DNA of 42,336 nucleotides, taken from contig JAIYDQ010000158.1 of the NCBI GenBank assembly GCA_027487375.1, positions 1-42,336 of the forward strand, in the 5' to 3' direction. The position numbers were made by a program, and so were the translations under genes. Positions 25,413 through 35,232 of this stretch are shown here, in pieces. The first letter of the stretch is position 1, and every line of letters starts with the position of its first letter. The notes under the pieces were generated by a model. It saw only the letters and a list, made by a program, of their open reading frames with translations. It was not told the DNA's origin and made no database searches. The DNA comes from Planctomycetaceae bacterium. GTDB lineage: Bacteria > Planctomycetota > Planctomycetia > Pirellulales > Pirellulaceae.

Positions 25413-28400
25413 GTGCCGCGTCGTACCGACATCCAAAAAATTCTCCTGATTGGTTCCGGCCCGATCGTTATCGGACAAGCTTGCGAATTCGACTATTCTG
25501 GTACGCAAGCTTGTAAAGCGTTGCGAGAAGAGGGCTACCAAGTCGTTTTGGTGAATAGCAACCCAGCTACCATCATGACCGATCCTGGAACGGCTGACCG
25601 CACGTACATCGAGCCTCTCACTTGGGAATTCGTTGAAAAAGTTATTGAACGCGAACGCCCCGATGCGATCCTTCCGACTTTGGGTGGCCAAACTGCTCTC
25701 AATATCGCAATGGACCTCGATAAGCATGGAGTACTCAAGAAGTACAACGTCGAGATGATCGGGGCTCGTCCAGATGTGATTCAAAAAGCAGAAGGCCGCA
25801 AAGAATTCAAAGAAGCGATGGAAAAAATCGGCCAGGAAGTGTGCCGAGGCGAGACCGTACAAACCATCCAGGATGCGCGACGCGTTCTCGCAGAAGTAGG
25901 CCTTCCTTGCGTTGTTCGCCCCAGTTTCACCATGGGAGGCAGCGGTTCGGCGATCGCATACAACCGAGATGACTTTGATAATCTCGTCGAAAATGGTCTC
26001 ACCCTTTCTCCAGTCACGGAAGTTTTGATCGAAGAGTCGATTATTGGCTGGAAAGAATATGAGATGGAGGTCATGCGCGATGTCGATGACAACGTCGTGA
26101 TCGTGTGCTCGATCGAAAACTTTGACCCAATGGGGGTCCACACCGGGGACTCTATCACGGTCGCCCCCGCACAGACGTTGACTGACAAAGAGTATCAACG
26201 CATGCGAGATGCAAGCCTCGCAATCATTCGCGAAATCGGCGTTGAAACCGGGGGCTCGAACATCCAGTTCGCTGTGAATCCGGAAACTGGACGAATGATT
26301 GTCATTGAGATGAACCCGCGCGTGAGCCGTTCCAGTGCTCTAGCAAGTAAAGCAACCGGTTTTCCGATTGCCAAAATCGCAGCCAAGCTGGCGATAGGTT
26401 ACCGACTCTGGGAACTCCAAAACGACATCACGCAAAAAACCCAAGCCTGCTTCGAACCGACCATTGATTACGTTGTGACTAAGGTACCAAGGTTCGCATT
26501 TGAAAAATTCCCAGAAGCCGATCCAACACTCACAACTCAAATGAAAAGTGTCGGCGAAACCATGGCGATTGGTAGGACTTTTAAAGAGTCCTTCCAAAAA
26601 GCTCTTCGAGGCCTAGAAGTCGGTGCGTTCGGGTTTGGTGCTGACAGTAAAGATCTTTGGGATACCGAAAGACGTCCCGACGAAGAAGAGATTCGAAACA
26701 AACTTTCGAGGCCAAACGCTGAGCGTGTATGGCACCTCCGCTATGCGATCAAAGCGGGTATGACGATCGAAGAGATCAACCAACTGACAGGAATCGATAT
26801 CTGGTTCTTGGATCAGCTGCTCGAAATCACCGAGATGGAGAATCATCTCGCTAGTATCGGAACCCTGTCGAGCATCGACGCTGCAACGATGCGACAAGCA
26901 AAGCAGTATGGTTTTTCGGACCGTCAGATTGCTTACCTCCTTTCAAGTCATGAAATGGAAGTTCGCGCATACCGAAAATCACTCGGTGTGTTGGCGGTGT
27001 ATAAAGCGGTCGATACGTGTGCCGCAGAATTCGAAGCATATACGCCCTACTTCTACAGCACTTACGAGCATGAAGACGAACTCCCGACACCGATTGTTGG
27101 GCAAAAGCGAGTCATGATTCTGGGTGGCGGTCCGAATCGAATCGGTCAAGGAATCGAGTTCGATTACTGCTGTTGCCATGCAAGCTATGCCCTTCGGGAA
27201 ATGGGCATCCAGTCGATCATGGTAAACAGCAACCCTGAAACAGTTAGCACCGACTACGACACTAGCGATGTTCTGTTCTTCGAGCCGTTAACTACCGAAG
27301 ACGTACTTAACATTTGCGATCGTATCCAACCTCACGGTGTGATCGTTCAATTCGGTGGTCAAACGCCATTGAACTTGGCACGAGCCCTAGATACTGCTGG
27401 TGTTCCGATTATTGGTACTAGCGTAGAGACGATTGAAGCCGCGGAAGATCGTGAAAAATTCCAGAAGCTTCTCTTCGAGCTTGGCCTACGACAACCAGCA
27501 AACGGAATCGCTCGGACGATGTCCCAAGCGCGGGCAGAAGTCCAGAAAATCGGATTCCCTGCAATTGTTCGCCCAAGCTTTGTACTCGGCGGTCGCGCGA
27601 TGGAGATTTGCTATGACAATTCCCAGTTCGACCGGTACGTCACAGAAGCCTTCGTCGTCTCTCAAGGCCAACCAGTCCTGATTGATCGCTTCTTGGAAGA
27701 CGCAACAGAAGTCGACGTAGACGCCGTTTGCGATGGAACCGATGTCGTGATCATGGGAATCATGGAACATATCGAAGAAGCCGGCGTTCACTCGGGCGAC
27801 TCGGCTTGTGCGATTCCTCCATTTCAGTTGCCGCAATCGGTCATCGAAGAGATTCGCCAATCGACTAAGGCAATGGCTTTGAAGTTGAAAGTCGTCGGAC
27901 TGATGAATGTTCAGTTCGCCGTGAAAGAAGAAGGCCCAAATCAGGTTGTCTACATTCTTGAGGTTAATCCGCGGGCAAGCCGAACCGTTCCATTTGTCGC
28001 CAAGGCGACGGGAGTGCCAGTCGCAAAAATTGCGGCAAAAGTTATGGCCGGAATGACCTTGAAAGAACTGGGCATCACTTCTGAACCCATTCCACGACAC
28101 ATTTCAGTAAAAGAAAGCGTCTTCCCGTTTCGTAAGTTTGCTGGAGTCGACATTGTACTCGGCCCAGAAATGCGATCGACCGGCGAAGTCATGGGAATCA
28201 GCGACACGTTTCCAATTGCGTTCGCTAAGAGTCAAATCGCTGCCGGCGTCTTCCTTCCGAAAACTGGCAATGTTTTCTTAAGCGTTTCCAGCCGACACCG
28301 TGGCCCGATCCCTGCCATCGCAAACAACCTTCACAAGATGGGCTATACGCTTCTCGCTACCAGTGGAACAGCCAACGAAATCACGAAAGCAGGCCTTCCT

Positions 28401-28658
28401 GTAACTCGAGTCAAGAAGCTTGCCGAAGGCAATCCAAACCTGATCGACTATCTCAAGAACGATAATGTTTCTTTGATTATCAACACTCCAAACGGCAAGG
28501 GTGCGCGGACCGACGAAGGACGTATCCGTGCCGCCGCAGTGCAATTTGGTGTGCCTTGCATCACTACCGTCGCGGCAGCCGAAGCAGCTGTTCAAGCCAT
28601 GGAAGCCATGCGAACCGAATCGATGACGGTTCTCTCGTTGCAAGAACGCTTCGCATAA
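25413..28658 (+). CDS. carB: carbamoyl-phosphate synthase large subunit
   Basis: A 1081-residue protein of full family length. The two homologous halves are evident: [17 protein letters not shown] at about 13-29 and [17 protein letters not shown] near 570, each opening an ATP-grasp unit. The first half phosphorylates bicarbonate and the second phosphorylates carbamate. The C-terminal 140 residues form the methylglyoxal-synthase-like allosteric domain ([35 protein letters not shown]). It joins the small subunit CarA, which supplies ammonia from glutamine, to make carbamoyl phosphate for pyrimidines and arginine. The start is GTG, preceded by an AAGG-containing purine-rich stretch. The hairpin directly upstream may regulate it. 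carA is not in the window. Confidence 0.98.
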   Translation: MPRRTDIQKILLIGSGPIVIGQACEFDYSGTQACKALREEGYQVVLVNSNPATIMTDPGTADRTYIEPLTWEFVEKVIERERPDAILPTLGGQTALNIAMDLDKHGVLKKYNVEMIGARPDVIQKAEGRKEFKEAMEKIGQEVCRGETVQTIQDARRVLAEVGLPCVVRPSFTMGGSGSAIAYNRDDFDNLVENGLTLSPVTEVLIEESIIGWKEYEMEVMRDVDDNVVIVCSIENFDPMGVHTGDSITVAPAQTLTDKEYQRMRDASLAIIREIGVETGGSNIQFAVNPETGRMIVIEMNPRVSRSSALASKATGFPIAKIAAKLAIGYRLWELQNDITQKTQACFEPTIDYVVTKVPRFAFEKFPEADPTLTTQMKSVGETMAIGRTFKESFQKALRGLEVGAFGFGADSKDLWDTERRPDEEEIRNKLSRPNAERVWHLRYAIKAGMTIEEINQLTGIDIWFLDQLLEITEMENHLASIGTLSSIDAATMRQAKQYGFSDRQIAYLLSSHEMEVRAYRKSLGVLAVYKAVDTCAAEFEAYTPYFYSTYEHEDELPTPIVGQKRVMILGGGPNRIGQGIEFDYCCCHASYALREMGIQSIMVNSNPETVSTDYDTSDVLFFEPLTTEDVLNICDRIQPHGVIVQFGGQTPLNLARALDTAGVPIIGTSVETIEAAEDREKFQKLLFELGLRQPANGIARTMSQARAEVQKIGFPAIVRPSFVLGGRAMEICYDNSQFDRYVTEAFVVSQGQPVLIDRFLEDATEVDVDAVCDGTDVVIMGIMEHIEEAGVHSGDSACAIPPFQLPQSVIEEIRQSTKAMALKLKVVGLMNVQFAVKEEGPNQVVYILEVNPRASRTVPFVAKATGVPVAKIAAKVMAGMTLKELGITSEPIPRHISVKESVFPFRKFAGVDIVLGPEMRSTGEVMGISDTFPIAFAKSQIAAGVFLPKTGNVFLSVSSRHRGPIPAIANNLHKMGYTLLATSGTANEITKAGLPVTRVKKLAEGNPNLIDYLKNDNVSLIINTPNGKGARTDEGRIRAAAVQFGVPCITTVAAAEAAVQAMEAMRTESMTVLSLQERFA

Positions 28659-28784
28659 TATACTGGCGGGTTGTGGTGGTCCCAGAGGTCGTAAGATATC
28701 TGAAGACTGGAGGTTTGGCTATTGATTCCAGAGACGTAGGAATTCTTACGAATTCCTCGACGCTAAATGAATCAGGGGGGAGCT

Positions 28785-30143
28785 TTATTTCAACGTCCAT
28801 CCATCTCGTGGAGTTCGACTCAAGAACCGATTGGCTTCTTCGTTGTTAGTAATGCGCATCGACTTGCTGTCCCAAAGTATTTTGCCGCCCGCGCGAAATG
28901 CAACGTTGCCGAGATGATTGGCTTCCGTAAGCGGGCCCGCATAGCTAAAGGGACTTGACGTTGGTGAGCCTGTTCGACAAGCGGCCAGCCACTCTTCGTG
29001 CTGGCCTGGAGAATCCGGAATGAACGGAGCTGGCGGCTGAAAATCTTTAAAGTTCTCTTCAGGCATAAGGATGTGCTTTTTGTAGTCCGCCAGAAGCATC
29101 CCCTTATCGCCAACGAATAACACTCCGCTTGGGAATGACGGTATCTTGCCTTCGGTAAGCAGTCGCGGTTTGTGATTCCCCTGATACCATGTCAATCGAC
29201 AGGGTGGCAGATTGCCTCGTGCTCCATACTCGTAGATGGCCGTCATGGAAGCCGGCGCAATCTCAGGATGTGGCGAATCACCGATCCCTTCAATGCTCAA
29301 TGGAGCATCGAGTTTCAGAGCCCAATAAGGTAGGTCGTTCCAGTGACTTCCCAGGTCCGACATCGTCCCGTTTCCGAAATCCCACCATCGATACCAGTTT
29401 GGCCCTGGGAAATAGACACTGTGATAAGGTCTCGCCGCAGCGGGGCCTAACCAGAGATCCCAGTCCAAGTAGTCAGGCGGCACCATCTGTTCGGTAGGCC
29501 GTTCTGTCACGAACACGCGATCTTTGTTGGCTATCGAATCCTCTTTCGATTGAAGCCCCCAAGCACGAGCCACCCAAACATGCACTTCAGTGACATCTCC
29601 AATAGCGTGGCTTTGAATAAGCTCCACGACACGGTGATAATTCTCACTGGCGTGCATTTGCGTACCCATTTGGGTCGCGACCCCGGCCTTGGCCGCCAGT
29701 TCGGTAATCAACCTTGCCTCGGCAACGTTGTGAGTGAGTGGCTTCTCACAGTAAACGTGCTTACCAAGCTTCAAAGCCGGAACCACCGCATAAGCGTGCG
29801 TATGCTCTGCAATGCTGATCACTACACCGTCTATGTCCTTCGCTTCTTCGTAAATCTTTCGGAAATCAGAATACGTTCGAGCCGACGGGAATAGCTCTGA
29901 CGCAGATGTCAAATGTCGACGATCGACATCACACAAAGCAACGACTTCAACACCAGGATCTTTGGTCATGGTCGAAAGATTTGCTTTGCCACGTCCACCA
30001 ACTCCAATAAACGCTAACTTGAGCTTGTCATGCTCATTTGATCGCGTGACTCCGTGCGGCAACGCCAATGCAAAACCAGTGGCGCTACCTGCCTTTAATA
30101 ATTGGCGACGAGAAACCGACAAAGCCGGTTGAGGAACGAGCAT
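28785..30143 (-). CDS. Tat-exported Gfo/Idh/MocA family oxidoreductase
   Basis: A 452-residue protein. The N-terminus has a twin-arginine signal, SRRQLLKAG at 11-19, followed by a hydrophobic stretch ([11 protein letters not shown]). The NAD(P)-binding Rossmann fold begins with [13 protein letters not shown] and continues with VVALCDVD. The family signature CEKPLTHN gives the EKP motif with its catalytic Lys. The C-terminal domain is the alpha/beta sandwich of this family, with WDLWLGPA and [24 protein letters not shown], typical of the large planctomycete set of exported Gfo/Idh/MocA enzymes. It probably oxidises or reduces a sugar or sugar derivative in the periplasm with a cofactor loaded before export. 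The gene stands alone; the substrate is unknown. Confidence 0.9.
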   Translation of the reverse strand: MLVPQPALSVSRRQLLKAGSATGFALALPHGVTRSNEHDKLKLAFIGVGGRGKANLSTMTKDPGVEVVALCDVDRRHLTSASELFPSARTYSDFRKIYEEAKDIDGVVISIAEHTHAYAVVPALKLGKHVYCEKPLTHNVAEARLITELAAKAGVATQMGTQMHASENYHRVVELIQSHAIGDVTEVHVWVARAWGLQSKEDSIANKDRVFVTERPTEQMVPPDYLDWDLWLGPAAARPYHSVYFPGPNWYRWWDFGNGTMSDLGSHWNDLPYWALKLDAPLSIEGIGDSPHPEIAPASMTAIYEYGARGNLPPCRLTWYQGNHKPRLLTEGKIPSFPSGVLFVGDKGMLLADYKKHILMPEENFKDFQPPAPFIPDSPGQHEEWLAACRTGSPTSSPFSYAGPLTEANHLGNVAFRAGGKILWDSKSMRITNNEEANRFLSRTPRDGWTLK

Positions 30144-30552
30144 GATAACCTCATTGTTTACGGGAGAGTGGCGTGCGGTTCTGGGGGACCAGAATGATGG
30201 CTGGGGAATTCACTTACTAGCAGCGAGTTCGGGTCGTGAGCGGAGGCTTGCGTACTTCAATGTAGCTTGACCTTGGATCAACATAACCGGAATTGAACAC
30301 AGAATCAAATATCGGATCGGTAATGGTTAATCGGCGGAATAACAATGGCGATACTCACCAACAGCGGAATCGCACGGTTGATCATCAAGTAGACCAAAGG
30401 GATTCCAATTGCTTCCGCTTTCCTATCGCGCCAGGGATGGTTTGAACAATCAATGCAAAAGGCTCGCGTACAAATAAAAAACGTCATGACTTACATCATG
30501 ACGTTTCTTGTTTCTGAGACACGTTATGTTTCAAACGCTTTTCTTCAATGAA
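30144..30552. other. intergenic region between ppdK and the oxidoreductase gene
   Basis: About 410 bp between two minus-strand genes. It holds the ppdK terminator at 30473-30506 and presumably the promoter of the oxidoreductase near 30150-30300. A 60-codon frame at 30305-30487 overlaps the terminator and shows no domain, so it is not called as a gene. Confidence 0.5.
30473..30506 (-). terminator. intrinsic terminator of ppdK
   Basis: Perfect 11-pair stem AAACGTCATGA (30479-30489) / TCATGACGTTT (30496-30506) with a six-base loop. Read on the minus strand it is followed by TTTTTATT. It starts 46 bp after the ppdK stop, in the right orientation. Confidence 0.8.
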
Positions 30553-33192
30553 TTACTTTTTGCCGAGTGCAGCTTGAGCGGCTGCTAGTCGAGCGATCGG
30601 CACTCGGAAAGGACTGCAGCTTACATAGTCCAGTCCAACGTTGTGACAGAAGAAGACGCTCTTTGGATCTCCACCGTGCTCACCGCAGATACCGCACTTG
30701 AGATCTTTCTTGGCTCCACGGCCCTTCTTGACGGCCATCTCAACCAATTGACCAACACCGTTTGTGTCGAGTGTTTGGAATGGGTCGGCTGGTAGAAGGT
30801 CGTTCTTCATGTAATCAGGCAAGAACGAGTTGACGTCGTCTCGGCTGAACCCGAAAGTCATTTGCGTCAAATCGTTTGTACCGAAAGAGAAGAAGTCAGC
30901 TTCAGCTGCGATTTGGTCGGCAGTCAAAGCGGCACGAGGAACTTCGATCATCGTTCCCACGGTGATGTCAAGCTTGCCACTGAACTTGTGGTCCTTCTTG
31001 ACTTGCTCAATGACTTCCAGTGTTTGAGCTCTCAACATCGCCAATTCGGTTCGCGAACCAACGAGTGGGATCATGATTTCTGGAATAGCATCGATCTTTT
31101 TCTTCTTGCATTCGATCGCAGCTTCCACAATTGCTCGAACTTGCATTTCGAGAATTTCTGGATAGGTTACGGTCAAACGGCAACCACGGTGACCAAGCAT
31201 CGGGTTAGCTTCGTGGAGCTGAGCGATTCGCGACTTGATTTCGGCAAGCTTGATACCGAGTTCGGTCGCAAGTTCCTTCTGTTGCTTTTCTTCATGAGGC
31301 ACGAATTCGTGCAACGGTGGATCAAGCAACCGAACCGTGACCGGAAGTCCCTTCATCGCGGTGAAGATTCCAATGAAGTCTTCGCGTTGGAATGGAAGCA
31401 GCTTCGCAAGCGCCTTACGACGTGATTCAACATCGTGAGCGAGAATCATTTCTCGCATGGCTTTGATCCGTGTTCCTTCGAAGAACATGTGTTCGGTTCG
31501 GCAAAGTCCGATACCTTCAGCACCGAACTCGCGAGCTCGAACCGAATCTTCGGGCGAGTCAGCGTTGGTGCGAACCTTCAAAGTTCGGAATCCATCAGCC
31601 CATTTCATCAGCTTGGCAAAGTCGCCAGTTAAGGCAGCTTCTTGCGTTTCGATACTTCCGACAGCTACTTCACCGGTCGTGCCGTTAATGCTGAAAGTAT
31701 CTTTGCTGGTGTAGGTCTTTCCATCGATGACGACTTTACCTGCCGCTGGATCGATCTTAATCGCACCGGCTCCAACGACGCAGCAACGTCCCCAACCACG
31801 AGCGACCACCGCAGCGTGCGATGTCATACCGCCGGTGCTGGTGAGAATCCCAGCCGCTGCGTACATCCCTTCGACATCTTCAGGAGAGGTTTCTTGTCGA
31901 ACAAGAATAACCGCTTCACCCTTTGCATGTCGATCTCGAGCATCTTCGGCCGTGAACGAAAGCTTACCGACAGCTCCACCGGGGGAAGCTGGAAGACCTT
32001 TACAGATCTTGACTGCTTTATCCCAAGCAGATGGCTTGAACGAAGGCAACAACAGTTGCGTCAAGTCGCCAGCCGGAACGCGAAGGACAGCTGTCTTTTC
32101 GTCGATCAGCTTTTCCTTGACCATGTCGACAGCCATCTTCACAGCAGCCGTTGCAGTCCGCTTGCCATTTCGAGTTTGCAACATGAAAAGGACTCCCTTT
32201 TCAATCGTGAACTCGATGTCTTGCATGTCCTTGTAATGCTTTTCAAGGATATCCTTGATATCCAAGATTTGCTTGTAGACAGCCTTGTTCCACTTGCCCA
32301 TTTGGTCGCAAGGTTCAGGAGTTCGGATACCTGCGACAACGTCTTCACCTTGGGCATTCACAAGGTATTCACCGAAGAACTTGTTCTCACCGGTGTTTGG
32401 ATTTCGAGTGAACGCAACACCCGTTCCAGAATCGTCACCCATGTTGCCGTACACCATAGATTGGCAATTGACGGCGGTTCCCAAGAGACCACGAATGTTT
32501 TCAATTTCGCGATACTTGACCGCTTTATTGCTCATCCAGCTATTGAAGACTGCGTTGATTGACTTCTCAAGTTGCTTGTAAGGATCTTGAGGAAACTCTT
32601 CTTTTGTCTTGGTCTTATAAAGCTTCTTATAAGCTTCGCAAAGTTCCTTAAGTCCCTCTGCAGGAACGTCGGTATCGTCCTTGACCTTGTACTTCTTCTT
32701 GATGATATCGAACTCATGCTCGAAGTCATGGTGTTCCATACCCATCACCACATCGCCGAACATGTTGATCAAACGACGATAGGAGTCGTATGCAAAGCGA
32801 GGATTGTTGGTCGCTTTCGAGAGTCCTTCGGTCGAGACGTCGTTCATACCTAGATTAAGAATGGTATTCATCATACCAGGCATGCTCACAGCCGCACCGG
32901 AGCGAACGGAGACCAAGAGTGGGTTCTTGTTGTCGCCAAATTTCTTGCCGAGCTCTTTCTCCATCGTGGCGACTTGCTTACGGACATCGTCCATCAAGCC
33001 AGCTGGCATTTTTTGTCCGCCTTTGTTGTAGGCAGCGCACATTTCAGTAGTAATTGTAAAACCTGGAGGGACAGGCAAACCAATGCTGGTCATGTCAGCC
33101 AGATTTGCACCCTTACCACCGAGAATTTCTTTGCTCAAACCCTTACCTTCGGTTTTTGTCTTTCCGAAGTAATACGTCATCTTGTTAGCCAT
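30553..33192 (-). CDS. ppdK: pyruvate, phosphate dikinase
   Basis: An 879-residue protein of full family length, interconverting pyruvate, ATP and Pi with phosphoenolpyruvate, AMP and PPi. The N-terminal nucleotide-binding domain opens with LGGKGANLADM (25-34). The central phosphohistidine domain has GGMTSHAAVVARG with the phosphorylated H459. The C-terminal PEP/pyruvate barrel includes GIGLCRTEHMFF, the MIEVPRAALTAD strand, SFGTNDLTQMTFGFSRDD, and the catalytic Cys in GICGEHGG near residue 834. In glycolysing bacteria it can replace or bypass pyruvate kinase. Codon use is rather uniform and the gene has a strong terminator, both consistent with high expression. The PafA/Dop-like gene lies 152 bp upstream on the same strand. 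Confidence 0.98.
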   Translation of the reverse strand: MANKMTYYFGKTKTEGKGLSKEILGGKGANLADMTSIGLPVPPGFTITTEMCAAYNKGGQKMPAGLMDDVRKQVATMEKELGKKFGDNKNPLLVSVRSGAAVSMPGMMNTILNLGMNDVSTEGLSKATNNPRFAYDSYRRLINMFGDVVMGMEHHDFEHEFDIIKKKYKVKDDTDVPAEGLKELCEAYKKLYKTKTKEEFPQDPYKQLEKSINAVFNSWMSNKAVKYREIENIRGLLGTAVNCQSMVYGNMGDDSGTGVAFTRNPNTGENKFFGEYLVNAQGEDVVAGIRTPEPCDQMGKWNKAVYKQILDIKDILEKHYKDMQDIEFTIEKGVLFMLQTRNGKRTATAAVKMAVDMVKEKLIDEKTAVLRVPAGDLTQLLLPSFKPSAWDKAVKICKGLPASPGGAVGKLSFTAEDARDRHAKGEAVILVRQETSPEDVEGMYAAAGILTSTGGMTSHAAVVARGWGRCCVVGAGAIKIDPAAGKVVIDGKTYTSKDTFSINGTTGEVAVGSIETQEAALTGDFAKLMKWADGFRTLKVRTNADSPEDSVRAREFGAEGIGLCRTEHMFFEGTRIKAMREMILAHDVESRRKALAKLLPFQREDFIGIFTAMKGLPVTVRLLDPPLHEFVPHEEKQQKELATELGIKLAEIKSRIAQLHEANPMLGHRGCRLTVTYPEILEMQVRAIVEAAIECKKKKIDAIPEIMIPLVGSRTELAMLRAQTLEVIEQVKKDHKFSGKLDITVGTMIEVPRAALTADQIAAEADFFSFGTNDLTQMTFGFSRDDVNSFLPDYMKNDLLPADPFQTLDTNGVGQLVEMAVKKGRGAKKDLKCGICGEHGGDPKSVFFCHNVGLDYVSCSPFRVPIARLAAAQAALGKK

Positions 33193-33344
33193 TGACTACC
33201 TACCAGCTCTGCCTAGTGAGAGAATGAAAATGCGATCGAAACGAATCGAAACGGAAAGCCGGAAGTCTAGTTGGGACTTGGGCTAACGTCAATCGTGGTG
33301 TTTGGCCGGCCCCACTGAAAGATTCATCGCTTTGAGCGATTTAT

Positions 33345-35090
33345 TTAGGCGCAGACGACCCGAACAAGCATTTCTTGCTCGTCGGTCCAAACGACTTCGT
33401 TCCAGTCGACCGCGAAATCGGGGTAGTGGTCGGCAAATTCGCGAATAAGGTAGGATCGTTTGATGGCCGGTGAATTGACGGGCGGCATTCGGCAAGCCCG
33501 ATCGAGGTTAGCGGGGCTGACCATTTGGGGAATATCCAGAGCTCGAACCAGTTGCCGAAAATAGCCGCGGTTATCCAGCTCATGAAACTTTAGGTCGATC
33601 TTTTTCAAAGCAGCCCAAGATGACTTGGGTGCCGACCGATCCATCAGCCATCGCTTGCTGAACCAATCGACACGCCCGAGCAACCACTTTTGCGACTGCT
33701 CGTCGGAATCACTTTCTTGCAAATGGTCTAAAGTCTCTTGCCAGGCCGAAAGTGCGGTCCTGGCTTCTTCAATCTTGCTAACGGCTGTCGACGGCTGCAA
33801 CTGGGAAATCATCAAACGAACGGCCCCTGCATACTGGCGTTGGATATCAATTGCCGTCCAAACAAGTCCTCGGCTATCTGCAACTGTCCGCATTAATGAG
33901 CTGTCCGTCGCGATGGATCTAAGGGCCCGAAGTGGATTTTTCAGGCACGGGAGCCCTTTTAAACGCCCCGATTCAACCAAGTCCAAAACGAGCGTCGTCG
34001 TTGCTATGCGAATGTATTGACTTCGTTCGTTGGGAGTCGAATCACCAAGGGCGATCTGAATTCGTTGGGTCGCTTGGAACATATTACGCCAAGCTTGAAA
34101 ACTCCAAGTGCGATCAGCAAGCAAACCGGTAAGCCAATGCCCGGTGACGAATATCGGCGACTCGTTCCAGTAGCTTCCGAAACCGATCATCGAATTGATT
34201 TTGGAAGCTCTCGCGCTCAACCAAAACCGGCCGTGACGATCGACGTGACCACTCCCTTCGACAGCCGATCTCGAAGCAAAGAACGCTCCAAGCCAACGTC
34301 GGTGAGGCACCAAAGTGAACATCCAAATCAGACAATGAAAGTACATGGCTATTGGCCAGTGTAACCATCGCAACCCCGACGCTAACGTAAGCATCCACGG
34401 TTCAGCTTTTGTGTAGGGAGGAGGCGAGCTTGAAGGCGTTTTGGAGTTAATCTCACTACCAGAGAATCCGAGATCCACTTGAGGCCGAAGCGGACGAATT
34501 ATTCGAGACCATCCCGAAAGCAAGCAGGTCCAAGCGACGGCAAACAAGCGATAGAGAACGAGCATTGGAAGCATCACTAACAATCCAACGCGCCACATGG
34601 CTAGCCTCCATCCTTGGGCGATTCGGACCTCATAATTCTCGTGCTGCCCGTAAGTGACTCCGCCTCCATCTGAAGAATTTTTGAGCCATCGCGCATCTGT
34701 TTGTGGCTGAAGCTCGCTCAAGCTTTCGACCATCCATCGGTCAAGCACTGTCTGGTATCCGATTAACTCAAGCGGCGAGCGGCATTCAGGGGTAGCGACC
34801 TCGATAAGCCCGCCACCGTTGTGATGTGTCCCGTTGGTCTCAACCCCGATACAAGCACCATTGGCAAGAAACACGCGATACATATGCCGGCTTGATGGCG
34901 CCGTGGGCAGTCGCTGCTTCAGCCATGGGACAAGCTGATCAAAGATATCAAAGGCGGAGAATGTGCTTGATGAAGTACTCGTGCCTGTCGAGTGCCCGCG
35001 ATATAAGCCGTATTCTGTTTCGATTCCAACTAAGCGAGACAGAAGCGAAAAACTACTCGCCGACAGCTTCCGCTCGCGAGTTCGCCACAT
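33345..35090 (-). CDS. PafA/Dop family protein (Pup ligase/depupylase homologue) with membrane segments
   Basis: About 581 residues from ATG at 35090 (a TTG at 35123 would add 11). The blocks of the Pup ligase/deamidase family occur in order: VGIETEYG near 21-28 (metal-binding Glu pair), FLANGACIGVE at 74-84, EVATPEC at 97-103, GQHENY at 148-153, SRSAVEGSGHV at 273-283, and GDSTPNERSQYIRIATTTLVL at 349-369. The C-terminal domain has GRVDW and LKKIDLKFHELD. The family has a glutamine-synthetase-like fold and joins or removes a small protein tag at Lys side chains. Two features are odd: hydrophobic segments near 168-191 and 242-261 lie in an insert after HENY, and E84 occupies the place of the family's catalytic Asp, followed by extra residues NGTHHNGGG. 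It overlaps a 59-codon upstream ORF. Confidence 0.88.
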   Translation of the reverse strand: MWRTRERKLSASSFSLLSRLVGIETEYGLYRGHSTGTSTSSSTFSAFDIFDQLVPWLKQRLPTAPSSRHMYRVFLANGACIGVETNGTHHNGGGLIEVATPECRSPLELIGYQTVLDRWMVESLSELQPQTDARWLKNSSDGGGVTYGQHENYEVRIAQGWRLAMWRVGLLVMLPMLVLYRLFAVAWTCLLSGWSRIIRPLRPQVDLGFSGSEINSKTPSSSPPPYTKAEPWMLTLASGLRWLHWPIAMYFHCLIWMFTLVPHRRWLGAFFASRSAVEGSGHVDRHGRFWLSARASKINSMIGFGSYWNESPIFVTGHWLTGLLADRTWSFQAWRNMFQATQRIQIALGDSTPNERSQYIRIATTTLVLDLVESGRLKGLPCLKNPLRALRSIATDSSLMRTVADSRGLVWTAIDIQRQYAGAVRLMISQLQPSTAVSKIEEARTALSAWQETLDHLQESDSDEQSQKWLLGRVDWFSKRWLMDRSAPKSSWAALKKIDLKFHELDNRGYFRQLVRALDIPQMVSPANLDRACRMPPVNSPAIKRSYLIREFADHYPDFAVDWNEVVWTDEQEMLVRVVCA

Positions 35091-35232
35091 ACTCAATCGC
35101 TTCTTGACCGCACTCTTCGCCAACGGACTTCACAAGCCTTTCTAGGATCGATTCGCGTTCATCGGCAACCACTTGTGATGGGTCGCGTTGGATGTCAGCG
35201 TCGCCTATCAAATCCCGTTTATTTTCAAGCAT
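35053..35232 (-). CDS. 59-residue acidic protein ending Gly-Glu, candidate Pup-like tag
   Basis: An ATG at 35230-35232 opens 59 codons ending with TAG at 35053-35055. GGAG lies 11 bases upstream of the ATG. The chain is acidic (15 Asp/Glu, 7 Lys/Arg) with no Trp. Residues 1-22 look disordered; about 24-53 (ERESILERLVKSVGEECGQE and beyond) should be helical; the C-terminus is ...AEAVGE. Pup and UBact share this build: about 60 residues, flexible, a C-terminal Glu (or Gln to be deamidated) joined to Lys by PafA. It overlaps the start of the PafA/Dop-like gene by 38 bp, suggesting coupled translation. No sequence match to Pup or UBact is claimed beyond this pattern. A chance ORF is possible. Confidence 0.5.
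   Translation of the reverse strand: MLENKRDLIGDADIQRDPSQVVADERESILERLVKSVGEECGQEAIEYVANSRAEAVGE

Noticed and set aside
25371-26198. 275-codon open frame antisense to the start of carB
   Set aside because: It lies inside the highly conserved carB coding region, is rich in His/Phe/Arg as expected for a shadow frame, and shows no domain.
27486-28100. 204-codon antisense frame within carB
   Set aside because: Shadow of the second ATP-grasp half; no ribosome-binding site or domain.
30305-30487. 60-codon minus-strand frame with hydrophobic end downstream of ppdK
   Set aside because: Its start overlaps the ppdK terminator stem, and it has no ribosome-binding site.
30862-31425. 187-codon open frame antisense to ppdK
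   Set aside because: Same reasons as the other ppdK shadow; biased composition only.
31642-32562. 306-codon open frame antisense to ppdK
   Set aside because: It is fully inside ppdK, has shadow-like composition and no recognisable motif.
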